6,137 nucleotides of DNA from Candidatus Bathyarchaeota archaeon. GTDB lineage: Archaea > Thermoproteota > Bathyarchaeia > TCS64. Positions 1 through 5,289 of the stretch are shown here, piece after piece. Location: contig CALGBN010000277.1 in the NCBI GenBank assembly GCA_937877765.1, positions 1 through 6,137 of the forward strand, given 5' to 3'. Positions within the stretch are counted from its first letter, which is position 1. Every line of letters starts with the position of its first letter. Below the pieces are notes generated by a model. It did not search any database and had not been told where the DNA came from. It was given only the letters and a program-made list of their open reading frames with translations. The position numbers and the translations under genes were made by a program.

Positions 1-3
1 TTT

Positions 4-69
4 CAAGCAGAAGACGGCATACGAGATGTAGAGAGGTCTCGTGGGCTCGGAGATGTGTATAAGAGACAG
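4..69 (+). other. Illumina Nextera i7 adapter (sequencing artefact)
   Basis: These bases are synthetic. Positions 4-27 are the P7 flow-cell sequence, 28-35 are an 8-base index (GTAGAGAG, which I recall as Nextera N707), 36-50 are the Nextera read-2 arm (GTCTCGTGGGCTCGG), and 51-69 are the 19-bp Tn5 mosaic end AGATGTGTATAAGAGACAG. Bases 1-3 are extra T's before the adapter. The order and junctions match a complete Nextera i7 adapter with no mismatch that I can see. The Tn5 insertion point, and so the first real base of the contig, is position 70. The mosaic end is a library reagent here and not evidence of a transposon in the organism. Confidence 0.99.
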
Positions 70-159
70 GGTATATTCTTGATGTTTTTTGGTATTTCCC
101 TAATTTTTTCTGGTATTGATTTGAGCCATTCCCGGATATCCAAGGGCTTTCCCTTATGA
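70..159 (+). CDS. Possible C-terminal tail of a truncated membrane protein
   Basis: The frame starting at the first base after the adapter stays open for 29 codons and stops at TGA 157-159. The peptide begins with a hydrophobic run (GIFLMFFGISLIFSGI) followed by a basic tail (SRISKG), the shape of a last transmembrane helix with a short cytoplasmic end. A group of T-tracts follows the stop, as expected of an archaeal terminator. Against it: the DNA is T-rich, which yields hydrophobic codons by chance, the stretch is short, and no homology can be judged. If real, the gene runs off the contig and its 5' part was lost at the Tn5 cut. Treat it as a tentative partial gene. Confidence 0.3.
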   Translation, partial: GIFLMFFGISLIFSGIDLSHSRISKGFPL

Positions 160-173
160 GTGGTGTTTCATGG

Positions 174-225
174 TTTTAGGTTTTTATGGAGAAATAATCC
201 TAGTATTGGTTTTTTCTGGGTTTTT
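174..225 (+). terminator. T-tract cluster, likely archaeal terminator
   Basis: Four T-tracts lie close together on the + strand: 174-177, 181-185, 210-215 and 221-225. Archaeal RNA polymerase commonly terminates at such tracts without a hairpin, and I see no strong stem here. They sit between the possible gene tail ending at 159 and the promoter of the iron-sulfur protein, so they would end transcription entering from the left. Two more T6 tracts (85-90 and 104-109) lie upstream inside the possible tail. Confidence 0.4.
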
Positions 226-230
226 GTGTG

Positions 231-242
231 AAACTTTATATC
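231..242 (+). promoter_or_regulatory. TATA box (BRE/TATA) of the iron-sulfur protein gene
   Basis: AAACTTTATATC contains TTTATATC at 235-242 with an A-rich BRE-like lead-in. Transcription would start near 264, about 11 bases before ATG 276. The 8-mer AAACTTTA recurs at 3341-3348 in front of the CoA-transferase, which supports it as a promoter element of this genome. Confidence 0.6.
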
Positions 243-275
243 CTAATGACGCATTCTTCATATGAAACAATCTTC

Positions 276-980
276 ATGGTGAATGCTGTGGTAAATAGAA
301 AAATCGTAGAAATAGACGAAGAAAAATGCAACGGATGCGGAGAATGCATACCCAACTGTGCAGAAGGAGCCCTCAAAATCATAAACGGAAAAGCCAAACT
401 AGTCAGCGACGTATACTGCGACGGCTTGGGAGCCTGCCTAGGACACTGCCCACAAGATGCAATCAAGATTATAGAAAGAGAAGCACCAGAATTCGACGAA
501 GCAGCAGTACACCAGTACCTCAAACAAGAAGAAGAAAAACCACAGATATCATGCAGCTTCGTATCATCCCTACTACCCGACGAAGAACCAAAACCAACAC
601 AAAAAACCGGCACAACACTACGCCAATGGCCCGTACAGCTAAACCTAGTACCCATAAAGGCACCTTTCTGGAATAACGCGGATCTTCTACTGCTAGCTGA
701 CTGTGTGGCTGTCGCTCAACCCGATCTTCACGTCAAGCTGTTGGCTGGAAGAAGCGTAATAATGGGGTGCCCTAAGTTTGATGATGTTCAGCATTATCTG
801 GAGAAATTAACCGAGATTCTGCAAAAGAACAATGTACGTAGCTTGACTGTGGCGACTATGGAAGTTCCATGTTGTAATGGTTTGAAGCGTATCGCTGAGC
901 TTGCTATCGAGGCTTCCGGTAAGATGATCCCATCACAGAACCTCGTTATTGGCGTGAAGGGTGAGATCAACAGGGTCTAA
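276..980 (+). CDS. 4Fe-4S ferredoxin-type protein, two-cluster
   Basis: Iron-sulfur protein of 234 residues, likely a cytoplasmic electron carrier or the redox subunit of an unknown enzyme. The N-terminal ferredoxin domain (about residues 9-66) has a full first motif C18-x2-C21-x2-C24-x3-C28. The second motif is C48-x5-C54-x3-C58-P, with Leu51 where a fourth cysteine would stand; the CDGLGAC form is, from memory, usual in this family. After an acidic, proline-containing linker (about 75-115) comes a conserved C-terminal domain: WPVQL, a LLLADC segment, GCPKFDD and MEVPCCNGL, with further cysteines that may bind metal. An in-frame GTG at 228 would add 16 residues, but it lies upstream of the TATA box at 235-242, and related proteins begin close to the NRKIVEID stretch, so ATG 276 is preferred. 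No Shine-Dalgarno is seen. Base composition changes sharply near position 670. The physiological partner is unknown; the next gene has its own promoter. Confidence 0.9.
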   Translation: MVNAVVNRKIVEIDEEKCNGCGECIPNCAEGALKIINGKAKLVSDVYCDGLGACLGHCPQDAIKIIEREAPEFDEAAVHQYLKQEEEKPQISCSFVSSLLPDEEPKPTQKTGTTLRQWPVQLNLVPIKAPFWNNADLLLLADCVAVAQPDLHVKLLAGRSVIMGCPKFDDVQHYLEKLTEILQKNNVRSLTVATMEVPCCNGLKRIAELAIEASGKMIPSQNLVIGVKGEINRV

Positions 981-988
981 TCACCGAC

Positions 989-998
989 CTTATATCAT
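989..998 (+). promoter_or_regulatory. TATA box of the methyltransferase gene
   Basis: CTTATATCAT lies in the 38-bp gap after the iron-sulfur gene. Its centre is about 26 bases before ATG 1019, so the predicted transcript starts at or within a base or two of the start codon, that is, a leaderless mRNA. There is no Shine-Dalgarno in the gap, which agrees. Confidence 0.6.
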
Positions 999-1018
999 AT
1001 ACCTGTGTTCTTGGATTC

Positions 1019-1774
1019 ATGGATTTCTGGAAGCTTATGGCGATTGTTCACGCCAAACAAAGTATTCTCAACCCAATGAGGGCTGAGAAAATGACGCATT
1101 TCGTTGATATGCTTAACCTATCTGAAGGTAGCCGTGTCGTTGATATTGGATGCGGAAAAGGCGAGTTCCTCAATAGGCTCCACGAGAAATACGGCATCTC
1201 AGGTGTAGGCATTGACAAGTCACCATATTTCATCGAGGACTGCAAAGCAGCTAAAACAAAACGTGCCCCAGAAGCAGACATAGAGTACTTGTTGATGGAT
1301 GGAAAAGACTACCAGCCCAGTGAACAGTTTGACCTAACCTGCTGCATGGGCGCAAGCTGGATATGGGGTGGAATCCGGGATACACTAGAAGCTTTAACAA
1401 GCATGACTAAACCCGGAGGCTTACTTGTATTAGGTGAACCCTACTGGCTCAAGGAACCAGACCCAGAATACCTTGTGATGGAGGGCTGCAAACGTGAGGA
1501 TTTCCACAGCCACCGTGAAAACGTGTTGATGGGTGACGAGTATGGCGTAACATGTGTCTATACTCTTGTGAGTGACTATATGGACTGGGATGAATATGAG
1601 GCCCCGCACTGGTGGGCGGTAAGCGAGTACAGTGACGAACACCCTGATGACCCTGATCTACCCGAGATATGGGAGTATCTTCGCAAATCTCGTGAAACCT
1701 ATCTAAAACATGGTCGAGACACCATGAACTGGTGCCTCTACGTCTACAGAAAACCAGTTCACCCAATGTTATAG
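1019..1774 (+). CDS. Class I SAM-dependent methyltransferase
   Basis: Soluble methyltransferase of 251 residues with a Rossmann-type SAM-binding fold; the methyl acceptor is unknown. Motif I is VVDIGCGKGEF at residues 40-50, the acidic residue that would hold the SAM ribose is D66 in GVGIDKSP, and a motif II/III-like LLMDG is at 91-95. FDLTCCMGASWIWGG (104-118) stands at the motif IV position, and KPGGLLVLGEPYW (131-143) is the post-I region. The tail after residue 150 is rich in Asp, Glu, Trp and Tyr (DWDEYEAPHWW), probably the substrate-side cap. The GASWxWGG and GExYW signatures point to a small-molecule rather than a nucleic-acid methyltransferase, from general knowledge of such proteins. 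The ATG at 1019 fits the leaderless promoter; Met7 is a weaker alternative. The last 16 bp overlap the 3' end of the opposite-strand PHP gene. Confidence 0.88.
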   Translation: MDFWKLMAIVHAKQSILNPMRAEKMTHFVDMLNLSEGSRVVDIGCGKGEFLNRLHEKYGISGVGIDKSPYFIEDCKAAKTKRAPEADIEYLLMDGKDYQPSEQFDLTCCMGASWIWGGIRDTLEALTSMTKPGGLLVLGEPYWLKEPDPEYLVMEGCKREDFHSHRENVLMGDEYGVTCVYTLVSDYMDWDEYEAPHWWAVSEYSDEHPDDPDLPEIWEYLRKSRETYLKHGRDTMNWCLYVYRKPVHPML

Positions 1775-2676
1775 ATGGGGCTACTCCAAGCCCTCCGTCC
1801 ATCAAAGTCCTCGATTTCTACCCTGACGTAGGTTTCACCGGGACGACCCGGGTATTTAGCAGATGTAAGCGGCTCACCCATAGCGTGGAACTTGAAGCCA
1901 AGAGATGGTGTGGATACGAAGCTGATGTATCTCACTGGACTACACTTGACGCTTATCACGCCCTCATCGTCTATACTGATGTCCTTGATCTCTGGACCAT
2001 TACTTGCATAGAATAGACCCTTGTTGATTGATGCCATGATGCTTTCACGTGTAAGCTTCTCCGCTTTCACATTGATCCAAGCCACACAGGCATCCAGTGG
2101 AGCGTTACCCATCTCGGCGCCATGATGATCATCTATTGCATAAATGAAGGGCTTCCTACCCGCAGCAATTATCCCATCAATATGTGAGTCGCTGAGCCCA
2201 GTGTTACGCTCAAAGTCACAGCTAGTGTTGTAAATCTCGACTCCATGATAGCCATTAATCTTCATCATATCATGGTGGTTTAAGCCACTCCAGAATGGAT
2301 GCGCAGAGATCACAGTGCCCCCTAGCTCATTGATCTTGTCAATAACCTTCTGTGGGTTCAAACCATAATCAAAGTCCTCAAAAGGCAACGTATCATCAAT
2401 GTTCAACGCCACGATATGGTACAGGGTGCCAGCGGTTGACTTCCCCACACATATCTCCTCACCGGGAATCAATAGGAAATCCCTTGATGCAAGATGACCT
2501 ACTTTAGCTACAACACTGTGGTCAGTTATGGATAGGAAATCGTATCCCGCTTCCTTGTATAGCTTGACCAGTTCTTCGGGTGATTTAGTGCCGTCTGATA
2601 TGGTGGTGTGGGCGTGTACGTTTCCACGATACCAGTTTCCACGCGCTGAAAAAGGGTTGATGTATTCACGCTTCAA
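1759..2676 (-). CDS. PHP-domain metallophosphoesterase, CehA/McbA-like
   Basis: Predicted metal-dependent hydrolase of 305 residues, probably acting on a phosphoester. The PHP metal site is complete by eye: H21 and H23 with D28 in HAHTTISDG, D52-H53 in ITDH, E73 in GEE, H87 in LYHIVALN, H126 in SAHPFW, and D182-D183-H184-H185 in the late DDHH motif. The region after about residue 190 has no PHP motif and looks like a beta-rich C-terminal domain ending in RAWSSPIYNIG, as in CehA-like proteins. The start is TTG at 2674-2676: an in-frame TGA lies three codons upstream, and no ATG occurs before the HAHT motif. No signal peptide or membrane helix is seen, so it is likely cytoplasmic. Substrate cannot be told from sequence; alternatives include a nuclease or polyphosphate hydrolase. 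It converges with the methyltransferase and shares 16 bp with it. Confidence 0.88.
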   Translation of the reverse strand: MKREYINPFSARGNWYRGNVHAHTTISDGTKSPEELVKLYKEAGYDFLSITDHSVVAKVGHLASRDFLLIPGEEICVGKSTAGTLYHIVALNIDDTLPFEDFDYGLNPQKVIDKINELGGTVISAHPFWSGLNHHDMMKINGYHGVEIYNTSCDFERNTGLSDSHIDGIIAAGRKPFIYAIDDHHGAEMGNAPLDACVAWINVKAEKLTRESIMASINKGLFYASNGPEIKDISIDDEGVISVKCSPVRYISFVSTPSLGFKFHAMGEPLTSAKYPGRPGETYVRVEIEDFDGRRAWSSPIYNIG

Positions 2677-2705
2677 ATCATATCAAAGCATACTAACCTT
2701 TTCCA

Positions 2706-2717
2706 CGTATATGATTA
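2706..2717 (-). promoter_or_regulatory. TATA box of the PHP gene
   Basis: On the minus strand this reads TAATCATATACG, with the core ATCATATA at 2708-2715. Transcription would start near 2685, about 9 bases before the TTG codon. It lies in the 65-bp gap after the surface-protein gene, so the PHP gene probably has its own transcript even though both genes run the same way. Confidence 0.5.
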
Positions 2718-2741
2718 TCCACGATAAACACATTAGATGCA

Positions 2742-3272
2742 CTATAGCTTGGTTCTCTGCTGCATCCAATAAGCTGCTATTAACAGGATGGATGCTAGAA
2801 TTATTCCGGTTATCATCAGATATTCCGTGTTGCTGATTATTTCCCCAGTGTATTCCGAGCGAAGTGAAGCAAGAAGCGGTTCATTCACCGCAGGCAAAAT
2901 GCATTTTCCCCATGAACCAAAGAATACCTGATATTTACCGTCCTTCTCGGATAGATACATTAGTAGTTCTTGTCCCTTCTCAAAGCTTACCTGTGGTGGC
3001 GATGTATGTCGGAAGATTCCTTCTTTCGTGGTTATGACAAACTCATCTTTGATGTTTCCTTTTATCGCTTCAATAACTTTGAACCCATATCTGGTGTTAG
3101 AGACTCCAACGCTTACGCCAGTGACTCTGCAGATTGCTATAATATCCGAGTTTTCCGCCATAAACTCGCTTGTCGGCGGATCACTTGTGGCAATAGATGC
3201 ATGTGTTATACCAATTAACGATGAACTTAATATCAAAACCAGTAGAAAGCCGTTCAGCTTTTCCCTTAACAC
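2742..3272 (-). CDS. Membrane-anchored extracellular protein, TIMP/NTR-like domain
   Basis: Hypothetical surface protein of 176 residues with clear topology. Residues 1-25 form a signal peptide: a charged start (LREK), a hydrophobic core (FLLVLILSSSLIGI) and a likely cut after THA. The outer domain covers about 30-140, and a single transmembrane helix at 151-168 ends in a basic QQRTK tail, so the domain faces outward and is tethered at its C-terminus. The outer domain has the pattern of TIMP/NTR-like OB-fold proteins: SDIIAICRVTGV, then a FKVIEAIKGN strand, then VSFEKGQELLMYL and a YQVFFGSWGKC strand. C48 and C124 are its only cysteines and could form a disulfide. The fold assignment rests on pattern only and the function is unknown. 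The start is GTG; GAAGG lies 8 bases upstream (minus strand) and supports it. The nearby ATGs are out of frame and hit a stop at once. Confidence 0.8.
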   Translation of the reverse strand: MLREKLNGFLLVLILSSSLIGITHASIATSDPPTSEFMAENSDIIAICRVTGVSVGVSNTRYGFKVIEAIKGNIKDEFVITTKEGIFRHTSPPQVSFEKGQELLMYLSEKDGKYQVFFGSWGKCILPAVNEPLLASLRSEYTGEIISNTEYLMITGIILASILLIAAYWMQQRTKL

Positions 3273-3280
3273 ATTTGCAT

Positions 3281-3285
3281 CCTTC
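3281..3285 (-). promoter_or_regulatory. Shine-Dalgarno of the surface-protein gene
   Basis: On the minus strand GAAGG lies 8 bases before the GTG codon at 3272. It is the clearest ribosome-binding site of the window and decides the start, since the two nearby ATGs are out of frame. Having a leader here contrasts with the short or absent leaders of the other genes. Confidence 0.5.
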
Positions 3286-3314
3286 TTTTTAATTTGAAAT
3301 TACTGTAATTATTG

Positions 3315-3324
3315 CATTTATAAG
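3315..3324 (-). promoter_or_regulatory. TATA box of the surface-protein gene, possibly bidirectional
   Basis: The + strand reads CATTTATAAG. On the minus strand TTATAAAT (3316-3323) would start a transcript near 3294, giving a leader of about 21 bases that contains the GAAGG site. The element is nearly palindromic, so TTTATAAG on the + strand could also drive the CoA-transferase, with a start near 3346 and a leader of about 37 bases. The intergenic region is AT-rich, which lowers certainty. Confidence 0.5.
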
Positions 3325-3340
3325 AAATCCCTTTTCTCAT

Positions 3341-3352
3341 AAACTTTAAGAA
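3341..3352 (+). promoter_or_regulatory. BRE/TATA element of the CoA-transferase gene
   Basis: AAACTTTAAGAA carries TTTAAGAA at 3345-3352 with the same AAACTTTA lead as the iron-sulfur gene promoter at 231-238. The predicted transcript starts near 3374, about 9 bases before ATG 3383. This fits the short-leader pattern of the window better than the TATA at 3317-3324. Confidence 0.5.
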
Positions 3353-3382
3353 TAATCATCCATCCTCCTATGAGATTCAACA

Positions 3383-4531
3383 ATGGGTATGTTAGACGAC
3401 GTCAAAATACTAGACTTCACCCACGTATACTTCGGACCCTACGCCACCATGGTAATGGCAGACATGGGCGCCGAGGTCATAAAGATCGAGCCCCCATGGG
3501 GCGAAATGACAAGGATGAGCGCAGAAACCTACGGAGGCATCAGCAGCACCTACCACAGCCTCAACAGGAACAAGAAAAGCCTAGCCCTAAACATGAAGGA
3601 TCCAAAAGCAATAGAGATCATCAAGGAGCTAGTCAAAGACAGCGACATCATCATAGAGAACTTTAAACGAGGAACCCTCAACAAGCTGGGACTCAGCTAC
3701 GAGGAAGCAAAAAAGATCAACCCAAAAATCATATACGCAAGCCTAAGCGGCTTCGGACTCACAGGACCATACATGCCACGCACCAGTTATGCTCCCATCG
3801 CGGAGAGTTACAGCGGCTGGACACGCATGACAGCCGACAACATTGAGCCCAATAGTAAACCAATCGTACCTGCAGCCTATCACGGCGACCTAGACCCTGG
3901 TCTATACGCCGTTATCGCATGCCTAGGAGCACTACGCTACAGGGACAGGACAGGCGAGGGCCAGCTAATCGATGTTGCACAGTTAGACGTAATGCTAGCA
4001 CAGGAAGGCGTACAGATCGCAGGATACACACTGGGCGGAAAACTACCACACCAGAGGGACCAGATGCCCGGACCAAGGACATGGGGCAACTTCATGTGTA
4101 TGGATGACTGGGTGTTTATCGCGGCTGACCCCCAGATGCATAGCCGTTTGATGATGGCTATGGAGGTCGATGATCTAGGAACAGGCAGCGAGGTACTTGA
4201 GGAATGGCTGAAGGACAAGAAGGTAGACGATGTAGTCGAGCTTCTGGCAGCAGCAGGTGTACCCGTAGCCAAGGTTCCATCAATCGCAGGAGCCATTGAG
4301 GACCCACATGTCAAGGCACGTGGAACCATCATCGAGTACGAGCACAAGACCGCTGGAAAGATCAGACTCGCAGGATTCCCTGTGAAGATGGAAAAGACTC
4401 CAGCAGAGTACCGGCTTGGTGCACCAAACCTTGGTGAGCACTCAGCGGAGATCCTTAAAGAGAAACTCGGATACAGTGACGAGAAGATCGAGGAGCTTCG
4501 TAAGAGCGGTACAGTGGTTATCTACAAGTAA
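3383..4531 (+). CDS. CaiB/BaiF class III CoA-transferase
   Basis: Cytoplasmic enzyme of 382 residues that moves coenzyme A between carboxylic acids; substrates cannot be told. The N-terminal Rossmann-type half shows family hallmarks: LDDVKILDFTHVYFGPYATM (4-23), MGAEVIKIEPPWGE (28-41), RNKKSLALNMKDP (62-74), DIIIENFKRG (88-97) and SLSGFGLTGPY (120-130). D169 in YHGDLDPGLYAV is the likely catalytic aspartate that forms the acyl-aspartyl anhydride; it falls at the number of Asp169 in formyl-CoA transferase. TGEGQLIDVAQLD follows. The C-terminal part has GVPVAKV, EDPHVKARG and the LGAPNLGEHSAEILKEKLG signature. The region after LMMAMEVDDLG looks about 25 residues shorter than in the usual family, where a DPRF...R segment stands. 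ATG 3383 is chosen; ATG 3389 (MLDDV) is equally possible. It may serve fatty-acid, aromatic or carnitine-like acyl-CoA metabolism, but neighbours give no hint. Confidence 0.95.
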   Translation: MGMLDDVKILDFTHVYFGPYATMVMADMGAEVIKIEPPWGEMTRMSAETYGGISSTYHSLNRNKKSLALNMKDPKAIEIIKELVKDSDIIIENFKRGTLNKLGLSYEEAKKINPKIIYASLSGFGLTGPYMPRTSYAPIAESYSGWTRMTADNIEPNSKPIVPAAYHGDLDPGLYAVIACLGALRYRDRTGEGQLIDVAQLDVMLAQEGVQIAGYTLGGKLPHQRDQMPGPRTWGNFMCMDDWVFIAADPQMHSRLMMAMEVDDLGTGSEVLEEWLKDKKVDDVVELLAAAGVPVAKVPSIAGAIEDPHVKARGTIIEYEHKTAGKIRLAGFPVKMEKTPAEYRLGAPNLGEHSAEILKEKLGYSDEKIEELRKSGTVVIYK

Positions 4532-4536
4532 CCATC

Positions 4537-4546
4537 TTTTTTCTTT
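4537..4546 (+). terminator. T-tract terminator after the CoA-transferase
   Basis: A T6 run at 4537-4542 followed by C and T3 starts 5 bases after the CoA-transferase stop codon. No hairpin precedes it, as is usual for archaeal terminators. The T3 at its end is also part of the downstream TATA-like box, so the terminator and the next promoter are packed together. Confidence 0.5.
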
Positions 4547-4552
4547 AATAAC
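4543..4552 (+). promoter_or_regulatory. TATA-like box of the PCMT gene
   Basis: CTTTAATAAC holds TTTAATAA at 4544-4551, giving a predicted start near 4574 and a leader of about 9 bases before ATG 4583. A second AT-rich stretch (TTTTATTATA, 4571-4580) touches the start codon; it could serve only if translation began at Met11 (4613), which fits the protein family less well. Confidence 0.45.
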
Positions 4553-4582
4553 CCCTAAATTCTCAGGTTCTTTTATTATACC

Positions 4583-5248
4583 ATGTCCAGTTTCGTTGAT
4601 GAACGTAAGTGTATGGTTACGCGATACAAACGCGCAGGCTACATTCATTCAAGAAACGTGGAAGAAGCCATACTAGCGGTCCCCCGAGAACATTTCATGG
4701 ACCCCAAATACACAGAATATGCCTACCATGATCAACCTTTTCCCATTCCCGGTGATGGACGCCAAACCATCAGCGCCCCATACATGTACCCCGTCACATA
4801 CGAGCCACTAAAACTACAGAAGGGACAACGATTCCTAGAAATAGGAACAGGCTCAGGATATGGAGCCGCAATCGCGAGGGAACTAGTAGGTTCAGGAGGC
4901 TTAGTTGTAACCGTAGAGATCAACCCCGAGACCTATCAGTTTGCACGAGAGAACCTAAAGAAAGCAGGCTATGATGACGTTGAGGTGATTCTAGGGGATG
5001 GTACACTTGGATACCCTGAGCTAGCACCATATGACGCCGTCAGCATCACCGCAAGCACCCCAGATATACCACCGCCCATATATCAGCAGATGGCATCACA
5101 TAGCCGATTAATCGCCCCTGTGGGTAACCCAGGGCGTTACGGTCAGGACCTTTTACTGTATGAACGATTTGGCGCTGAGTCCTCAAAGCGGAAACTCATG
5201 AGCGTTGTATATGTGCCTCTTATTGGTAAATACGGTTTCCCGGGTTGA
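4583..5248 (+). CDS. pcm: Protein-L-isoaspartate O-methyltransferase homologue
   Basis: Member of the PCMT family (221 residues, normal length), which uses SAM to methylate isoaspartyl residues in aged proteins so that they can revert to aspartate; cytoplasmic repair enzyme. The N-terminal helix region DERKCMVTRYKRAGYI and AILAVPREHFMDPKY match the archaeal form. The active-site loop is GDGRQTISAPYM (57-68), with S64 in the conserved TISAP. Motif I is LEIGTGSGYG (85-94), E112 in VVTVEIN is the acidic SAM-ribose residue, and VILGDGTLG (135-143) follows; the C-terminus has the family's VVYVPLIGKYGF. Two features differ: Tyr67 replaces the usual histidine after TISAP, and PVTYEPLKL replaces the usual VAxMxExLxL helix. 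These may alter substrate choice, so catalytic activity on isoaspartate is likely but not certain. The start ATG 4583 fits family length; Met11 is the alternative. Confidence 0.88.
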   Translation: MSSFVDERKCMVTRYKRAGYIHSRNVEEAILAVPREHFMDPKYTEYAYHDQPFPIPGDGRQTISAPYMYPVTYEPLKLQKGQRFLEIGTGSGYGAAIARELVGSGGLVVTVEINPETYQFARENLKKAGYDDVEVILGDGTLGYPELAPYDAVSITASTPDIPPPIYQQMASHSRLIAPVGNPGRYGQDLLLYERFGAESSKRKLMSVVYVPLIGKYGFPG

Positions 5249-5255
5249 TTGGTTA

Positions 5256-5266
5256 GAGTTAAATCC
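5256..5266 (+). promoter_or_regulatory. Weak TATA-like box of the NAD kinase gene
   Basis: GAGTTAAATCC lies in the 41-bp gap after the PCMT gene. Its centre is about 27-29 bases before ATG 5290, which would give a near-leaderless transcript. The match to TTTAWATA is poor, so read-through from the PCMT gene in the same direction is equally plausible. Confidence 0.3.
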
Positions 5267-5289
5267 TATGCTGTTACTCAAAAGATGAA

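Noticed and set aside
51..69. Tn5 mosaic end as a sign of a mobile element
   Set aside because: It is directly joined to P7, an index and the read-2 arm, so it comes from library preparation.
70..160. Minus-strand open frame reading into the contig edge
   Set aside because: It has no start codon after an in-frame TAA just upstream, and its peptide is unremarkable.
104..219. TTTTTTCTGG at 104-113 and 210-219 as a direct repeat
   Set aside because: A 10-base match in T-rich DNA is expected by chance, and no further copies or flanking structure are seen.
228..275. GTG 228 as the start of the iron-sulfur protein
   Set aside because: The best TATA box (235-242) lies inside this stretch, and the 16 added residues do not resemble the family's N-terminus; ATG 276 fits both promoter and protein.
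236..655. Open frame of 139 codons on the minus strand
   Set aside because: It lies opposite the iron-sulfur gene, where T-poor coding sequence leaves few stops on the other strand; its peptide has low-complexity Ser/Pro composition and no motif.
1449..1805. Open frame of 118 codons on the minus strand
   Set aside because: Antisense to the methyltransferase and overlapping the end of the PHP gene; no recognisable domain.
3028..3297. Open frame of 89 codons on the + strand
   Set aside because: Runs opposite the surface-protein gene, whose signal peptide, anchor and ribosome-binding site are coherent; this frame has none of these.
3937..4347. Open frame of 136 codons on the minus strand
   Set aside because: Antisense to the well-supported CoA-transferase; Ser/Thr-rich composition typical of a shadow frame.
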